A stretch of DNA of 33,692 nt, from positions 1-33,692 of the forward strand of contig JAHLFP010000060.1 in the NCBI GenBank assembly GCA_018883715.1, in the 5' to 3' direction. The position numbers and the translations under genes are program-made. This document shows positions 1-6,643 of this stretch, one piece after another; positions within the stretch are counted from its first letter, which is position 1; each line of letters starts with the position of its first letter. Source of the DNA: Candidatus Allofournierella pullistercoris (GTDB lineage: Bacteria; Bacillota; Clostridia; Oscillospirales; Ruminococcaceae). The notes below the pieces were generated by a model, which worked only from the letters and a program-made list of their open reading frames with translations, did no database searches and had not been told where the DNA came from.

Positions 1-189
1 CAGACAGAAGAAAAGCTACGCAGGGAGCAGATTAAAGGTAAAGTTGCTGCAAATCAAGCCCATTATGAAGTAGGAGCAAAGGTGCGCCAAACAATTAAGG
101 AGCTTGGTGGTACTATGCCGGAAGACCTTCCCACGCCGCAAAAGAGCATCCAACAGATTGAGCGAGAACATAAGAAGCTAAAAGGATAA
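1..189 (+). CDS. dinD: DinD-like DNA-damage-inducible protein, C-terminal fragment (5' end outside window)
   Basis: Frame 1 is open from the first base to TAA at 187-189 and gives 62 residues. The sequence contains VRQTIKELGG, TMPEDLPTP and KSIQQIE, which match the C-terminal signature I associate with DinD-family proteins (a VR..L/I..G stretch followed by PEDLP and a basic charged tail). DinD in Escherichia coli is SOS-induced and acts on RecA filaments; homologues are common in mobile elements of Firmicutes. Only the tail is visible, so the catalytic or binding core, promoter and any LexA box are not seen. The identification rests on this short motif block and is fairly but not fully secure. 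Confidence 0.65.
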   Translation, partial: QTEEKLRREQIKGKVAANQAHYEVGAKVRQTIKELGGTMPEDLPTPQKSIQQIEREHKKLKG

Positions 190-205
190 TTTCTAACATA
201 GAAAT

Positions 206-253
206 ATGAAGATATTTACCATAATAGGCGGCGTGAATGGCTGCTTGAATTGA
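206..253 (+). pseudogene. Possible stub of a zeta-type (P-loop kinase) toxin gene
   Basis: A 15-codon ORF begins at ATG 206 and reads MKIFTIIGGVNGCLN before TGA. The first 12 residues resemble the first beta strand and the beginning of the Walker A loop of zeta-toxin/AAA-type kinases (TIIGGxNGxGKS), but the frame ends before the GKS/T. A different frame then stays open to TAA at 283-285 and reads REWLLELMQAVNKYQ, as if an internal deletion had joined the start and end of a longer gene. This is inference from a short match. It could equally be a chance small ORF. Confidence 0.3.
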
Positions 254-282
254 TGCAGGCAGTAAACAAGTATCAATAACAC

Positions 283-319
283 AAAAAAAGCCGCCCTCTG
301 CGCCAACAGAGAACGGCTT
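283..319 (-). terminator. Rho-independent terminator, reverse-strand orientation
   Basis: AAGCCG and CTCTG at 288-300 pair with CAGAG and CGGCTT at 307-319, with symmetrical CC/AA internal mismatches. On the reverse strand the stem is followed by a run of seven T (283-289 on the given strand). No convincing reverse-strand gene ends here, so it may terminate an antisense transcript or be a leftover of a lost gene. Confidence 0.5.
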
Positions 320-425
320 GCAATAGGATGGTTCACCCTTTTGGATAAACACAGCCCGAACAACTGTATTATATCCTTTTTGGGGTGGGCTTGTCAAAGT
401 GCAACTTCAAGGAGGTTTATAGTAT

Positions 426-509
426 ATGAAAATGCGTATTGTTTTTGCCGCATTAGGCAAAAAGCTTCCCGTAGTCTTACAGGGTGAAAGGGGGCTTTTG
501 CATGGCTAA
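426..509 (+). CDS. 27-aa ORF translationally coupled to the integrase
   Basis: ATG at 426 is preceded by a strong Shine-Dalgarno sequence (AAGGAGG near 409-415). The ORF encodes a small basic peptide beginning MKMRIVFAALGKK and ends with TAA at 507-509. It overlaps the integrase start (ATG 502) in the arrangement ATGGCTAA, so ribosomes finishing it would stop on top of the integrase start codon. Tyrosine-integrase elements often place a small excisionase or leader ORF here, but this peptide is too short for a normal Xis. I therefore read it as a coupling or leader peptide. No family is recognised. Confidence 0.5.
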   Translation: MKMRIVFAALGKKLPVVLQGERGLLHG

Positions 510-1521
510 AAAGATGTATAGGCGGCCTGATGGTCTGTATGAAAAGAAATTAGTTATAAACGGCAAGCGGGTTGCGTTTCGGGCCAGAACGGAACGGGAA
601 GTTATGCAGAAGATAGCGGCATACAAGGAACGTGACGAAATCGGCCCAATATTCAACGATATGGCTGCTGAATGGTGGGAATATAAAGAGCCCAGGCTTT
701 CGCCTAACACCGCCCCTAATTATCGTTTGGCAATGCGTAGAGCTGCGGAACAGTTTGACCACGAACCAATGAAAGACCTAACCCCCGTTGCAATTAAGGC
801 ATACCTAGACCGCTTAGTCCGTCAAGGATATGCCAGAAGAACCGTAAACCAACATTTTGTAGTGCTGCGTGAAATATGTTCCTGGGCGTGTGAAAACCAT
901 AATATCATGCACAATCCGGCCGACTTGGTTAAGTTGCCGGACAAACTCCCACAAGCCCGGCGGAAGATGCCACAACCAAAGCAGATCGAACGAATTAAGA
1001 ATATGTCCGATACAAAGGACGGTTTGTTTTTGAATTTTCTTATGTATACAGGTTTACGACTAGGTGAAGCGTTGGCCATACAGTGGGGAGATATAGACCC
1101 ACAAGCGGAAATGCTCCATGTTAGGCGTTCGCTGTACTTTGCGGGTAAGAATCAGGGCGAATTAAAAGCCCCTAAAAGTGAATCGGGCAACCGTGATGTT
1201 ATCTATCTAAAAAAGCTACAAGCCATTTTAGAGCCGCACAGAGGGCCGCAAAATGCTTTTGTGTTCGGTGGAGATAAACCATTGAGCAAACGGGCCTACT
1301 ATTGCATATTAGAGCGATGCCGCCGGGATGGATTAGATATTACACCCCATCAGCTACGCCACGCTTTTGCTACACTGTGCTTTGAGGCAGGCATACCAGA
1401 AAAAACAGCACAAGGGCTATTAGGCCATGCACAAATTAGCACTACAATGGATATTTACGCAGAATTAAGAGACAAAAAGTTATTGGAAGCCGCACAGGCT
1501 TTGAACAAGATAGATTTATAA
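502..1521 (+). CDS. int: Tyrosine recombinase/integrase of the left-hand element
   Basis: This 339-residue protein has the layout of a phage/ICE integrase: an N-terminal DNA-binding part, a core-binding SAM-like domain (roughly residues 50-140, with LSPNTAPNYR and RTVNQHFVVLREI) and a C-terminal catalytic domain. The catalytic set is visible: Arg186 in TGLRLGEAL, His283 and Arg286 in HQLRHAFAT, His309 in LGHAQ and Tyr319 in MDIYAEL. ATG 502 is preferred over the in-frame GTG 484, because an AGGGGG ribosome binding site at 488-493 is well spaced from it and MAKKMYRRPDG is a typical integrase opening. It should catalyse integration and excision at the tRNA 3' end found about 60 bp downstream. 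All catalytic residues are present, so it is probably active. Confidence 0.93.
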   Translation: MAKKMYRRPDGLYEKKLVINGKRVAFRARTEREVMQKIAAYKERDEIGPIFNDMAAEWWEYKEPRLSPNTAPNYRLAMRRAAEQFDHEPMKDLTPVAIKAYLDRLVRQGYARRTVNQHFVVLREICSWACENHNIMHNPADLVKLPDKLPQARRKMPQPKQIERIKNMSDTKDGLFLNFLMYTGLRLGEALAIQWGDIDPQAEMLHVRRSLYFAGKNQGELKAPKSESGNRDVIYLKKLQAILEPHRGPQNAFVFGGDKPLSKRAYYCILERCRRDGLDITPHQLRHAFATLCFEAGIPEKTAQGLLGHAQISTTMDIYAELRDKKLLEAAQALNKIDL

Positions 1522-1578
1522 GCGTGTCACAGGAAAAGCACAGGGCATGGAATAAATGGCTTTGTTGAGCCGTTTTAT

Positions 1579-1606
1579 AGGGATTCGAGTTCCTTACCGT
1601 CCACCA
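1579..1606 (+). other. tRNA 3'-end remnant: attachment site (attR-like) of the left-hand element
   Basis: AGGGA-TTCGAGT-TCCTT (1579-1595) forms a five-pair T-arm with a canonical TTCGA loop. It is followed by a seven-base acceptor strand ACCGTCC (1596-1602), discriminator A and encoded CCA (1604-1606). No matching 5' half (expected to begin GGACGGT), D-arm or anticodon arm lies immediately upstream; the integrase gene ends only 58 bp before. A tRNA 3' third with its own terminator next to an integrase gene is the classic displaced copy at an element boundary. The isotype cannot be determined from this end. Confidence 0.68.
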
Positions 1607-1611
1607 GTTAC

Positions 1612-1648
1612 AAGACTGCATCACAGAAATGTGGTGCAGTCTTTCTTT
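1612..1648 (+). terminator. Terminator of the interrupted tRNA gene
   Basis: A 14-bp stem (1612-1625 with 1630-1643, one G-T wobble) closes on a GAAA tetraloop and is followed by a T-rich tract (TCTTT). It sits six bases after the tRNA CCA, as expected for the native tRNA transcription terminator, and so marks the start of undisturbed chromosome. Confidence 0.8.
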
Positions 1649-1707
1649 GCGTAATCCAATAAAAAATTGCCTGTTTCAGGGGATTCATGGAATTTGCGTG
1701 ATGGATA

Positions 1708-1716
1708 TGCTATACT
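1708..1716 (+). promoter_or_regulatory. Extended -10 promoter for the GH25 gene
   Basis: TGC-TATACT is an extended -10 element (TGn plus a near-consensus hexamer). No good -35 is present at the usual spacing. Transcription would start near 1723 and give a leader of about 50 bases before ATG 1775. Confidence 0.45.
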
Positions 1717-1774
1717 GAAAAGTAAAGCCATATTGGGATTTTCAAGCGATAGAAAGGATGCCAGCCAAACTCTC

Positions 1775-3769
1775 ATGAACAAGCGTAACATCTCTCGATA
1801 TTTTTCTGAAAATGGAATGTTTTCCCACCTGCCACTGAGCAAGGCGGTGGCCGCAATGGCCTGTGTGGTTGTCTTTTTGATTGCCACCGGTGTGGGCATT
1901 GCATTGACGGTGGTGAATGCGGCAAGCAGCTCCAGCCAGCCACCTTCCAGCACGGTTTTGGCGGCGGTAACACCTTCCCCCAGTCCCAGCCCTGCTCCCA
2001 CTGCTACCCCTGAACCGGTTGCTCTTGGCATGGAAGTGACAGCGGTACAGCAGAGCATCGGCGTCACTGTCATGAATCAGGAACAGGATACCCCTGTGCT
2101 GGGTCAGTCCTTTGAGGTTGTGCTGGAATATACCCCGCCCAAAGGCTCGGAGGAAAAAGCGGGCAAGGAAACCTACACCATCGACCCGGAAACCGGCACC
2201 TTGCTGGTGCAGGATGCAGCGGTGGGTGACTACACCGTAAGCCTGGTGGAAGCAGAAGGCTATGTGATGCCCCAGCCTGTAACCGTCCAGGTGGAAGAGA
2301 AGGTGGAATACAAGGCGGACATCGAGGGCGTAAAAGACCAAATCATGCAGGCAGATGAAGTAAACGAAGCTGCCGAGGATATTGGTCACGCAGGTCACAG
2401 TGGCGCCGGAAGCGGAAGTGGTCGTGACCCCATGGAAAATTTGGCTACCCCCGAACCCACCGAAGCCCCCACCCCTGAACCTACCGCCACCCCCACACCT
2501 GCCCCCACGGCTGAGCTTACCCCTGCGGTGAACAGCTATGAATTTGACGGCTCTAAAACCGAGGAGCGCACTGCCACCGTGTACCAGGCCGTAACGAAAA
2601 GCGAGAACGGAAAGGATTACCTGTTGCTGGCGGATGGAAGCCGAAGCAATTATTATGTAACCAAAACCGCCACCGCCCCGGACGGAACCGTGTTTTTGGT
2701 AGAGGCGACCTTGGAGGAGCAGGTAGAGGCTACCACCCCGCCTGCATCCAGCACATCGGACAGCGCAAGCAGTGAATCCCAGACTGAATCGGAGTCCATC
2801 CAGATGCAGGCAGACAGCGCATCTGTGGCTGCTCGTACCTCCCAGGCAACCCTACTGTTCTATGATGAAGCCACCCAGCAGGGCATTGCCCAGCCCCAGT
2901 TCCAACTGACCGAAAAGCAGATTGTGCTGGAAACCTTGTATTCCGGCTGGTATCCCAGCGTGGAGGACAAGCAGGCTTACTACGACCCCGCCACCCACAA
3001 AAAGGTAACGGGTGAAGTGGTGATTGCCGGCATTCGTCACCAGTTTGATGAAAGCGGCAACTACATACAGGTGGTTGCAACCCCGGAACCCACCCCCCAG
3101 CCCACAGCTGAACCTACTCCCGAACCCACTGCTGAGCCTACTCCTGCTCCCACCCCTGCACCCAGTGTATGGACCAAGGGTATTGACGTGTCCAAGTATC
3201 AGGGTGTGATTGACTGGAACCAGGTAAAACAGTCCGGTATTGAGTTTGCCATCATCCGTGTGGGATACCGTGGTTATGGAAGCGGTGTACTGGTTGAGGA
3301 CTCCATGTTCAAGCGAAACATCCAGGGCGCATCTGCCGCCGGATTGAAGATTGGCTTGTATTTTTACAGCCAGGCTGTAACCGAGGCGGAAGCAGTGGAG
3401 GAGGCCAGCATGGTGCTGAGCCTGATTCGTGGTTATAACATCCAGTACCCCATCTATTTTGATACCGAAAAGGTGGCAGGTGCCACCGGACGTGCTGACA
3501 CCATCAGCCGTGCCCAGCGCACCGCCAACGCAGTGGCATTCTGTGAAACCATCCGCAATGCAGGATACCGCCCCGGTGTTTACAGCTATGCAGACTGGTT
3601 CTATAATCAGTTGAACATGGCCAACATTACAAAGTACAGCATCTGGATTGCACAGTACCGTGACCAGCTGAGCTTTAACTATGGTTACGATATCTGGCAG
3701 TACAGCAGCCGTGGACGTGTACCCGGCATTACCGGTGATACCGATATGAACGTGAGCAAGCTGGGATAA
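1775..3769 (+). CDS. Membrane-anchored GH25 lysozyme (muramidase) with Pro/Thr-rich linkers
   Basis: The 664-residue surface protein has a short cytoplasmic N-terminus and one transmembrane helix (AVAAMACVVVFLIATGVGIAL, about residues 28-50). A Ser/Pro-rich spacer follows, then a Cna-B-like module (VLGQSFEVVLEY to GDYTVSLVEAEGYVMP). There are two Pro-Glu-Pro-Thr linkers, one mid-protein and one just before the catalytic domain. The C-terminal 195 residues are a complete glycoside hydrolase family 25 domain: DVSKYQGVIDW with Asp471, YPIYFDTEKVA with the catalytic D563-T-E565 pair, and the terminal WQYSSRG and DMNVSK motifs. GH25 enzymes cleave the MurNAc-GlcNAc bond of peptidoglycan; the anchor implies wall remodelling outside the membrane. 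ATG 1775 is chosen because upstream in-frame codons would precede the predicted transcription start. Its ribosome binding site (AAAGGA near 1753-1758) is rather distant. Confidence 0.88.
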   Translation: MNKRNISRYFSENGMFSHLPLSKAVAAMACVVVFLIATGVGIALTVVNAASSSSQPPSSTVLAAVTPSPSPSPAPTATPEPVALGMEVTAVQQSIGVTVMNQEQDTPVLGQSFEVVLEYTPPKGSEEKAGKETYTIDPETGTLLVQDAAVGDYTVSLVEAEGYVMPQPVTVQVEEKVEYKADIEGVKDQIMQADEVNEAAEDIGHAGHSGAGSGSGRDPMENLATPEPTEAPTPEPTATPTPAPTAELTPAVNSYEFDGSKTEERTATVYQAVTKSENGKDYLLLADGSRSNYYVTKTATAPDGTVFLVEATLEEQVEATTPPASSTSDSASSESQTESESIQMQADSASVAARTSQATLLFYDEATQQGIAQPQFQLTEKQIVLETLYSGWYPSVEDKQAYYDPATHKKVTGEVVIAGIRHQFDESGNYIQVVATPEPTPQPTAEPTPEPTAEPTPAPTPAPSVWTKGIDVSKYQGVIDWNQVKQSGIEFAIIRVGYRGYGSGVLVEDSMFKRNIQGASAAGLKIGLYFYSQAVTEAEAVEEASMVLSLIRGYNIQYPIYFDTEKVAGATGRADTISRAQRTANAVAFCETIRNAGYRPGVYSYADWFYNQLNMANITKYSIWIAQYRDQLSFNYGYDIWQYSSRGRVPGITGDTDMNVSKLG

Positions 3770-3791
3770 TCTCCTGGCCCTTGCCCATCCA

Positions 3792-3823
3792 AAAATCCCC
3801 GTACCGTTTGGTACGGGGATTTT
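3792..3823 (+). terminator. Strong terminator after the GH25 gene
   Basis: AAAATCCCCGTACC (3792-3805), loop GTTT, and GGTACGGGGATTTT (3810-3823) form a perfect 14-bp stem ending in a T run. With A and T tails on both sides it could act in both directions. Confidence 0.9.
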
Positions 3824-3908
3824 GTGTTACAAAGAAGATTGCGCTTTATGTAAAAGGGATAAGATATGTAAAATTGATGCACAGCTATACGAGATACTAA
3901 AAATTGCA

Positions 3909-3938
3909 TTGTCAAGGCTGGGCCATTGGTGGTATAAT
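3909..3938 (+). promoter_or_regulatory. Sigma-A-type promoter for the acyltransferase-glmM pair
   Basis: TTGTCA (3909-3914), an 18-bp spacer and a perfect TATAAT (3933-3938) lie about 85 bp upstream of ATG 4024. No other promoter is seen before glmM, so the two genes should share this transcript. Confidence 0.75.
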
Positions 3939-4023
3939 AGCGGTACATATGTCAAGGAATCCCGGCTATCAGAAAACAGCAGGGGAGGAGAAAATTATCC
4001 CTCAGGGGAAAGGAGTCACGCTT

Positions 4024-4689
4024 ATGGAGTGTTGCCGCATTGAGCAACTGTTTGATTTAAATCATACCTTGGCAGCGCCACTGCTGTCCAAAAAGGAATG
4101 GCCTTGGCAGGTGCTGGATGAACTGGGAGAGTTTATTCGACAGCTTGGCCCTACCCTGTCACAAGAGGAATACACCCAGGTTGCCCCTGAGGTATGGGTG
4201 GCTAAAACCGCTACCGTTGCCCCTTCCGCCAGTGTGCAAGGCCCTTGCATCATTGGACCCGAAGCTGAAGTCCGCCACTGCGCTTACATCCGTGGCAATG
4301 CACTGGTGGGCGCAAAAGCTGTGGTGGGAAACAGTGTGGAGCTGAAAAACTGCATCTTGTTTGATGCCGCGCAGGTGCCTCACTTTAACTATGTGGGAGA
4401 CTCCATTCTGGGACACCGTGCTCACTTGGGCGCAGGTGCTGTCACCAGTAACCTGAAAAGCGACCGCTCTCTGGTTTGCATCCGTCACGAAGGAAAGATG
4501 CTGGAAACTGGGCGCAAAAAACTGGGCGCTTTGGTGGGAGATGGCGCAGAAGTAGGCTGTAACAGCGTACTGTGTCCCGGCAGTGTTTTGGGACGGGAAA
4601 GCCAGGTATACCCCACAAGCTGTGTGCGAGGGGTTGTACCTGCACACCACATTTACAAAGCGGCAGACAAGATTGTTGCCAAAGCATAA
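4024..4689 (+). CDS. GlmU C-terminal-like left-handed beta-helix acyltransferase
   Basis: The 221-residue protein is made mainly of hexapeptide repeats of the left-handed beta-helix fold (VAPSASVQGPCIIGPEAEV, AYIRGNALVGAKAVVGNSVEL, YVGDSILGHRAHLGAGAV, LVGDGAEVGCNSVLCPGSVLG). The HFNYVGDSILG segment resembles the acetyltransferase half of GlmU. There is no N-terminal nucleotidyltransferase (GTGxR) domain, so it cannot make UDP-GlcNAc alone; an acyl-transfer role on a sugar phosphate is inferred. The gene ends 14 bp before glmM and shares its promoter, which supports a role in amino-sugar supply for peptidoglycan. ATG 4024 is chosen because AGGAG (4011-4015) lies 8 bp upstream, while further in-frame codons reach back into the promoter. 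A general hexapeptide transferase is the alternative. Confidence 0.78.
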   Translation: MECCRIEQLFDLNHTLAAPLLSKKEWPWQVLDELGEFIRQLGPTLSQEEYTQVAPEVWVAKTATVAPSASVQGPCIIGPEAEVRHCAYIRGNALVGAKAVVGNSVELKNCILFDAAQVPHFNYVGDSILGHRAHLGAGAVTSNLKSDRSLVCIRHEGKMLETGRKKLGALVGDGAEVGCNSVLCPGSVLGRESQVYPTSCVRGVVPAHHIYKAADKIVAKA

Positions 4690-4703
4690 AAGGAGATAAA
4701 AAG

Positions 4704-6047
4704 ATGGGAAGATTATTTGGAACAGACGGCGTGCGTGGCATTGCCGGTAAGGATATTACCTGTGAACTGGCAATGGCCATTGGACGTGCTGCTGCTGTGG
4801 TACTGGCCTATGGTCGCCGTCGCCGTCCTTTGGTGGTACTGGGTAAGGATACCCGTATCTCCAGCGATATGCTGGGCGCCGCACTGGCGGCTGGTCTGTG
4901 CTCTGTGGGTGCAGACGTGATTGACCTGGGTGTGGTACCCACCCCGGCGGTTGCCTACCTGGTGGGCCGTTATAAGGCGGATGCAGGCGTGATGATTTCC
5001 GCCAGCCACAATCCTTATGAGTTCAACGGCATTAAGATTTTCAATGGCGAGGGCTTCAAGCTGCCCGACGATTTGGAAGAGCAGATTGAGCGTCTGATTG
5101 CGGCAGATGAATTCACCTATGCCCAGAACGAGCAGCTGGGCCAGATTACCCACTGCACCACCGCAGGCCGGGATTACATCAACCACCTGAAAACCAGCAT
5201 TCCCTATTCTCTGGAAGGTCTGCGCATTGCGGTGGACTGCGCCAATGGTTCTGCCAGCGCAACCGCAAAGACCCTGTTTGAGGAGCTGGGCGCAGAAGCA
5301 ATTATCCTGAACGACAAGCCGGACGGCGTGAACATCAACGAGGGTTGTGGTTCCACCCATATGGAGCAGTTGCAGGCTTATGTGTGTGCAAACAACCTGG
5401 ATGCAGGTGTGGCATTTGACGGCGACGCAGACCGTTGCTTGTTTGTGGACGACAAGGGCCGGGTTGTGGACGGTGACTTTATCATGGCTGTCTGCGGTTT
5501 GGATATGCAACAGCGTGGCAAACTGCGCCGCTCCACCATCGTGGGCACCGTGCTGACCAACCTGGGCTTTGTGCAGTTCTGCGAAAAGAACGGCATGAAG
5601 TTTGCCGCCACCAAGGTGGGCGACCGGTATGTTCTGGAAGAGATGGAGCTGGAAGGTTACACCCTGGGCGGTGAGCAGAGCGGCCATGTGATTTTCCGTG
5701 AATTTGCCACCACCGGTGACGGACAGCTGACTGCCATCCAGTTGCTGTGCCTGATGAAGCGCACCGGAAAGCCCCTGTCCGAGCTGACCCAGGTGATGCA
5801 GCGTCTGCCCCAGGTAATGGTGAACGTGAAGGTAAGCGCAGAGGGCAAGCTGGAGTTCTACAACAACGACGTAATTAAAAAGGCAATTCAGGACAAGAAG
5901 GAACTGCTGGGCGATACCGGACGTGTGCTGGTGCGTGTAAGCGGCACCGAGCCTTTGATTCGTGTTATGGTGGAAGGCGAGAGTCTGGAGCGGATTCAGC
6001 CCATTGCTGAGGAGCTGGCTGACCTGGTTCGCAAAGAGCTGGCTTAA
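4704..6047 (+). CDS. glmM: Phosphoglucosamine mutase
   Basis: GlmM converts glucosamine-6-phosphate to glucosamine-1-phosphate in the cytoplasm, on the route to UDP-GlcNAc. The 447 residues match the family length. GRLFGTDGVRG opens the protein, ISASHNPYEFNGIK carries the phosphorylated Ser101, and FDGDADR is the magnesium-binding loop. GEQSGHVI is the sugar-binding loop, and RVSGTEPLIRVMVE is the C-terminal phosphate-binding motif. ATG 4704 follows AAAGGAG by about 8 bp. The gene is directly downstream of the beta-helix acyltransferase, so the mutase and a probable acetyl-transfer step are co-expressed. It is complete with no missing residues. Confidence 0.97.
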   Translation: MGRLFGTDGVRGIAGKDITCELAMAIGRAAAVVLAYGRRRRPLVVLGKDTRISSDMLGAALAAGLCSVGADVIDLGVVPTPAVAYLVGRYKADAGVMISASHNPYEFNGIKIFNGEGFKLPDDLEEQIERLIAADEFTYAQNEQLGQITHCTTAGRDYINHLKTSIPYSLEGLRIAVDCANGSASATAKTLFEELGAEAIILNDKPDGVNINEGCGSTHMEQLQAYVCANNLDAGVAFDGDADRCLFVDDKGRVVDGDFIMAVCGLDMQQRGKLRRSTIVGTVLTNLGFVQFCEKNGMKFAATKVGDRYVLEEMELEGYTLGGEQSGHVIFREFATTGDGQLTAIQLLCLMKRTGKPLSELTQVMQRLPQVMVNVKVSAEGKLEFYNNDVIKKAIQDKKELLGDTGRVLVRVSGTEPLIRVMVEGESLERIQPIAEELADLVRKELA

Positions 6048-6150
6048 TAGCTTGTCTTGTAAAAGAAAAAGCAAGCAAGAGGCTACTTTGTAGTGTCCTG
6101 CTTGCTGAAATACAAAAAGCCACCCATCAACACGGGAGGCAAAATCAAAT

Positions 6151-6192
6151 AAAAAGATGGTACAACCCGTTTTGGGCTGTACCATCTTTTTT
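6151..6192. terminator. Bidirectional terminator between glmM and the DUF454 gene
   Basis: AAAAAGATGGTACA (6151-6164) pairs perfectly with TGTACCATCTTTTT (6178-6191). A/T tails on both sides let it stop both converging transcripts. A further hairpin upstream, AGCAAGCA (6070-6077) with TGCTTGCT (6099-6106), lies just after the glmM stop; its partner tail is not T-rich, so it is more likely a 3'-stabilising stem than a terminator. Confidence 0.85.
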
Positions 6193-6218
6193 ATGCTGTT
6201 TTTGTGGGGGAAGTTCGG

Positions 6219-6596
6219 TTATTGCTCAGAAGAATCTTCCAGGGTGCGGATGCGGAACAGGAAGATGTACAGATGCAACAGCCATACAATTCCCAGCACA
6301 ATCCGGCCCACAAGAACCTGATGCATCATCACAAAGCCGATTCCCATCAGCAGGGTAACGGTGAGCATTACCCGGATTTTGGTCTTTTTGGTCATAGCAC
6401 CCTGCTCACGCAAGCTCTTGAAGTTGTTCTGGTATAGCTTGGTGGACAGAAACCAATCGTTCAGTCGGCTGGAACTTTTGGCAAAGAAGAAGCAGGTTGC
6501 CAGCAAAAAGGGGGTGGTGGGCAGGATGGGCAGTACCGTGCCGATTGCGCCCAGTGCTAAACAAAGGCAACCCAATGCAATGTAAAGGTATTTCAT
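6219..6596 (-). CDS. DUF454 (YbaN-like) inner membrane protein
   Basis: This small 125-residue protein has an N-terminal hydrophobic helix pair (YLYIALGCLCLALGAIGTVLPILPTTPFLLAT), the family motif LPTTPFLL and a polar, basic middle with SKLYQ/NNFKSLREQG-like spacing. A second hydrophobic pair lies near the C-terminus. These features fit DUF454/YbaN. The molecular function of the family is unknown to me. ATG at 6596 is preferred because GGGAGG lies 10 bp upstream; the longer reading would need a TTG inside that binding site. It follows the cydC-like gene by 47 bp on the same strand, so it is probably the last gene of that operon, as YbaN-like genes often sit near transport genes. Confidence 0.82.
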   Translation of the reverse strand: MKYLYIALGCLCLALGAIGTVLPILPTTPFLLATCFFFAKSSSRLNDWFLSTKLYQNNFKSLREQGAMTKKTKIRVMLTVTLLMGIGFVMMHQVLVGRIVLGIVWLLHLYIFLFRIRTLEDSSEQ

Positions 6597-6643
6597 GCTG
6601 GTATATCCTCCCAAAATGCCGGGGAGCTAGCCCGGAAGATGAA

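Larger units (their letters stand above)
1..1606 (+). mobile_element. Right end of an integrated element with tyrosine integrase (left end outside window)
   Basis: This stretch holds a DinD-like tail, a decayed kinase-like stub, a small coupled ORF and a tyrosine integrase. It ends at a sequence that folds as the 3' end of a tRNA gene including CCA (1579-1606). An integrase gene pointing at a tRNA 3' fragment is the usual architecture of an integrative element inserted in a tRNA gene. The intact tRNA copy is expected at the other end, to the left of the window. Whether it is a conjugative element, a prophage or a genomic island cannot be judged from this end alone. Confidence 0.7.

Noticed and set aside
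1561-1606. Intact tRNA gene
   Set aside because: Only the T-arm and the 3' acceptor strand can be folded; no D-arm or anticodon arm fits upstream.
1667-1774. Longer start (TTG 1667) for the GH25 gene
   Set aside because: It precedes the predicted promoter start, and the extra 36 residues have no signal or family features.
3080-3175. Tandem short repeats in the GH25 gene as a possible CRISPR or minisatellite
   Set aside because: They encode the Pro-Glu-Pro-Thr linker, vary by codon, and have no spacers.
4713-6185. 490-codon reverse-strand reading frame opposite glmM
   Set aside because: It is rich in His, Gln and Leu without any domain, and it lies exactly antisense to the fully motif-supported glmM.
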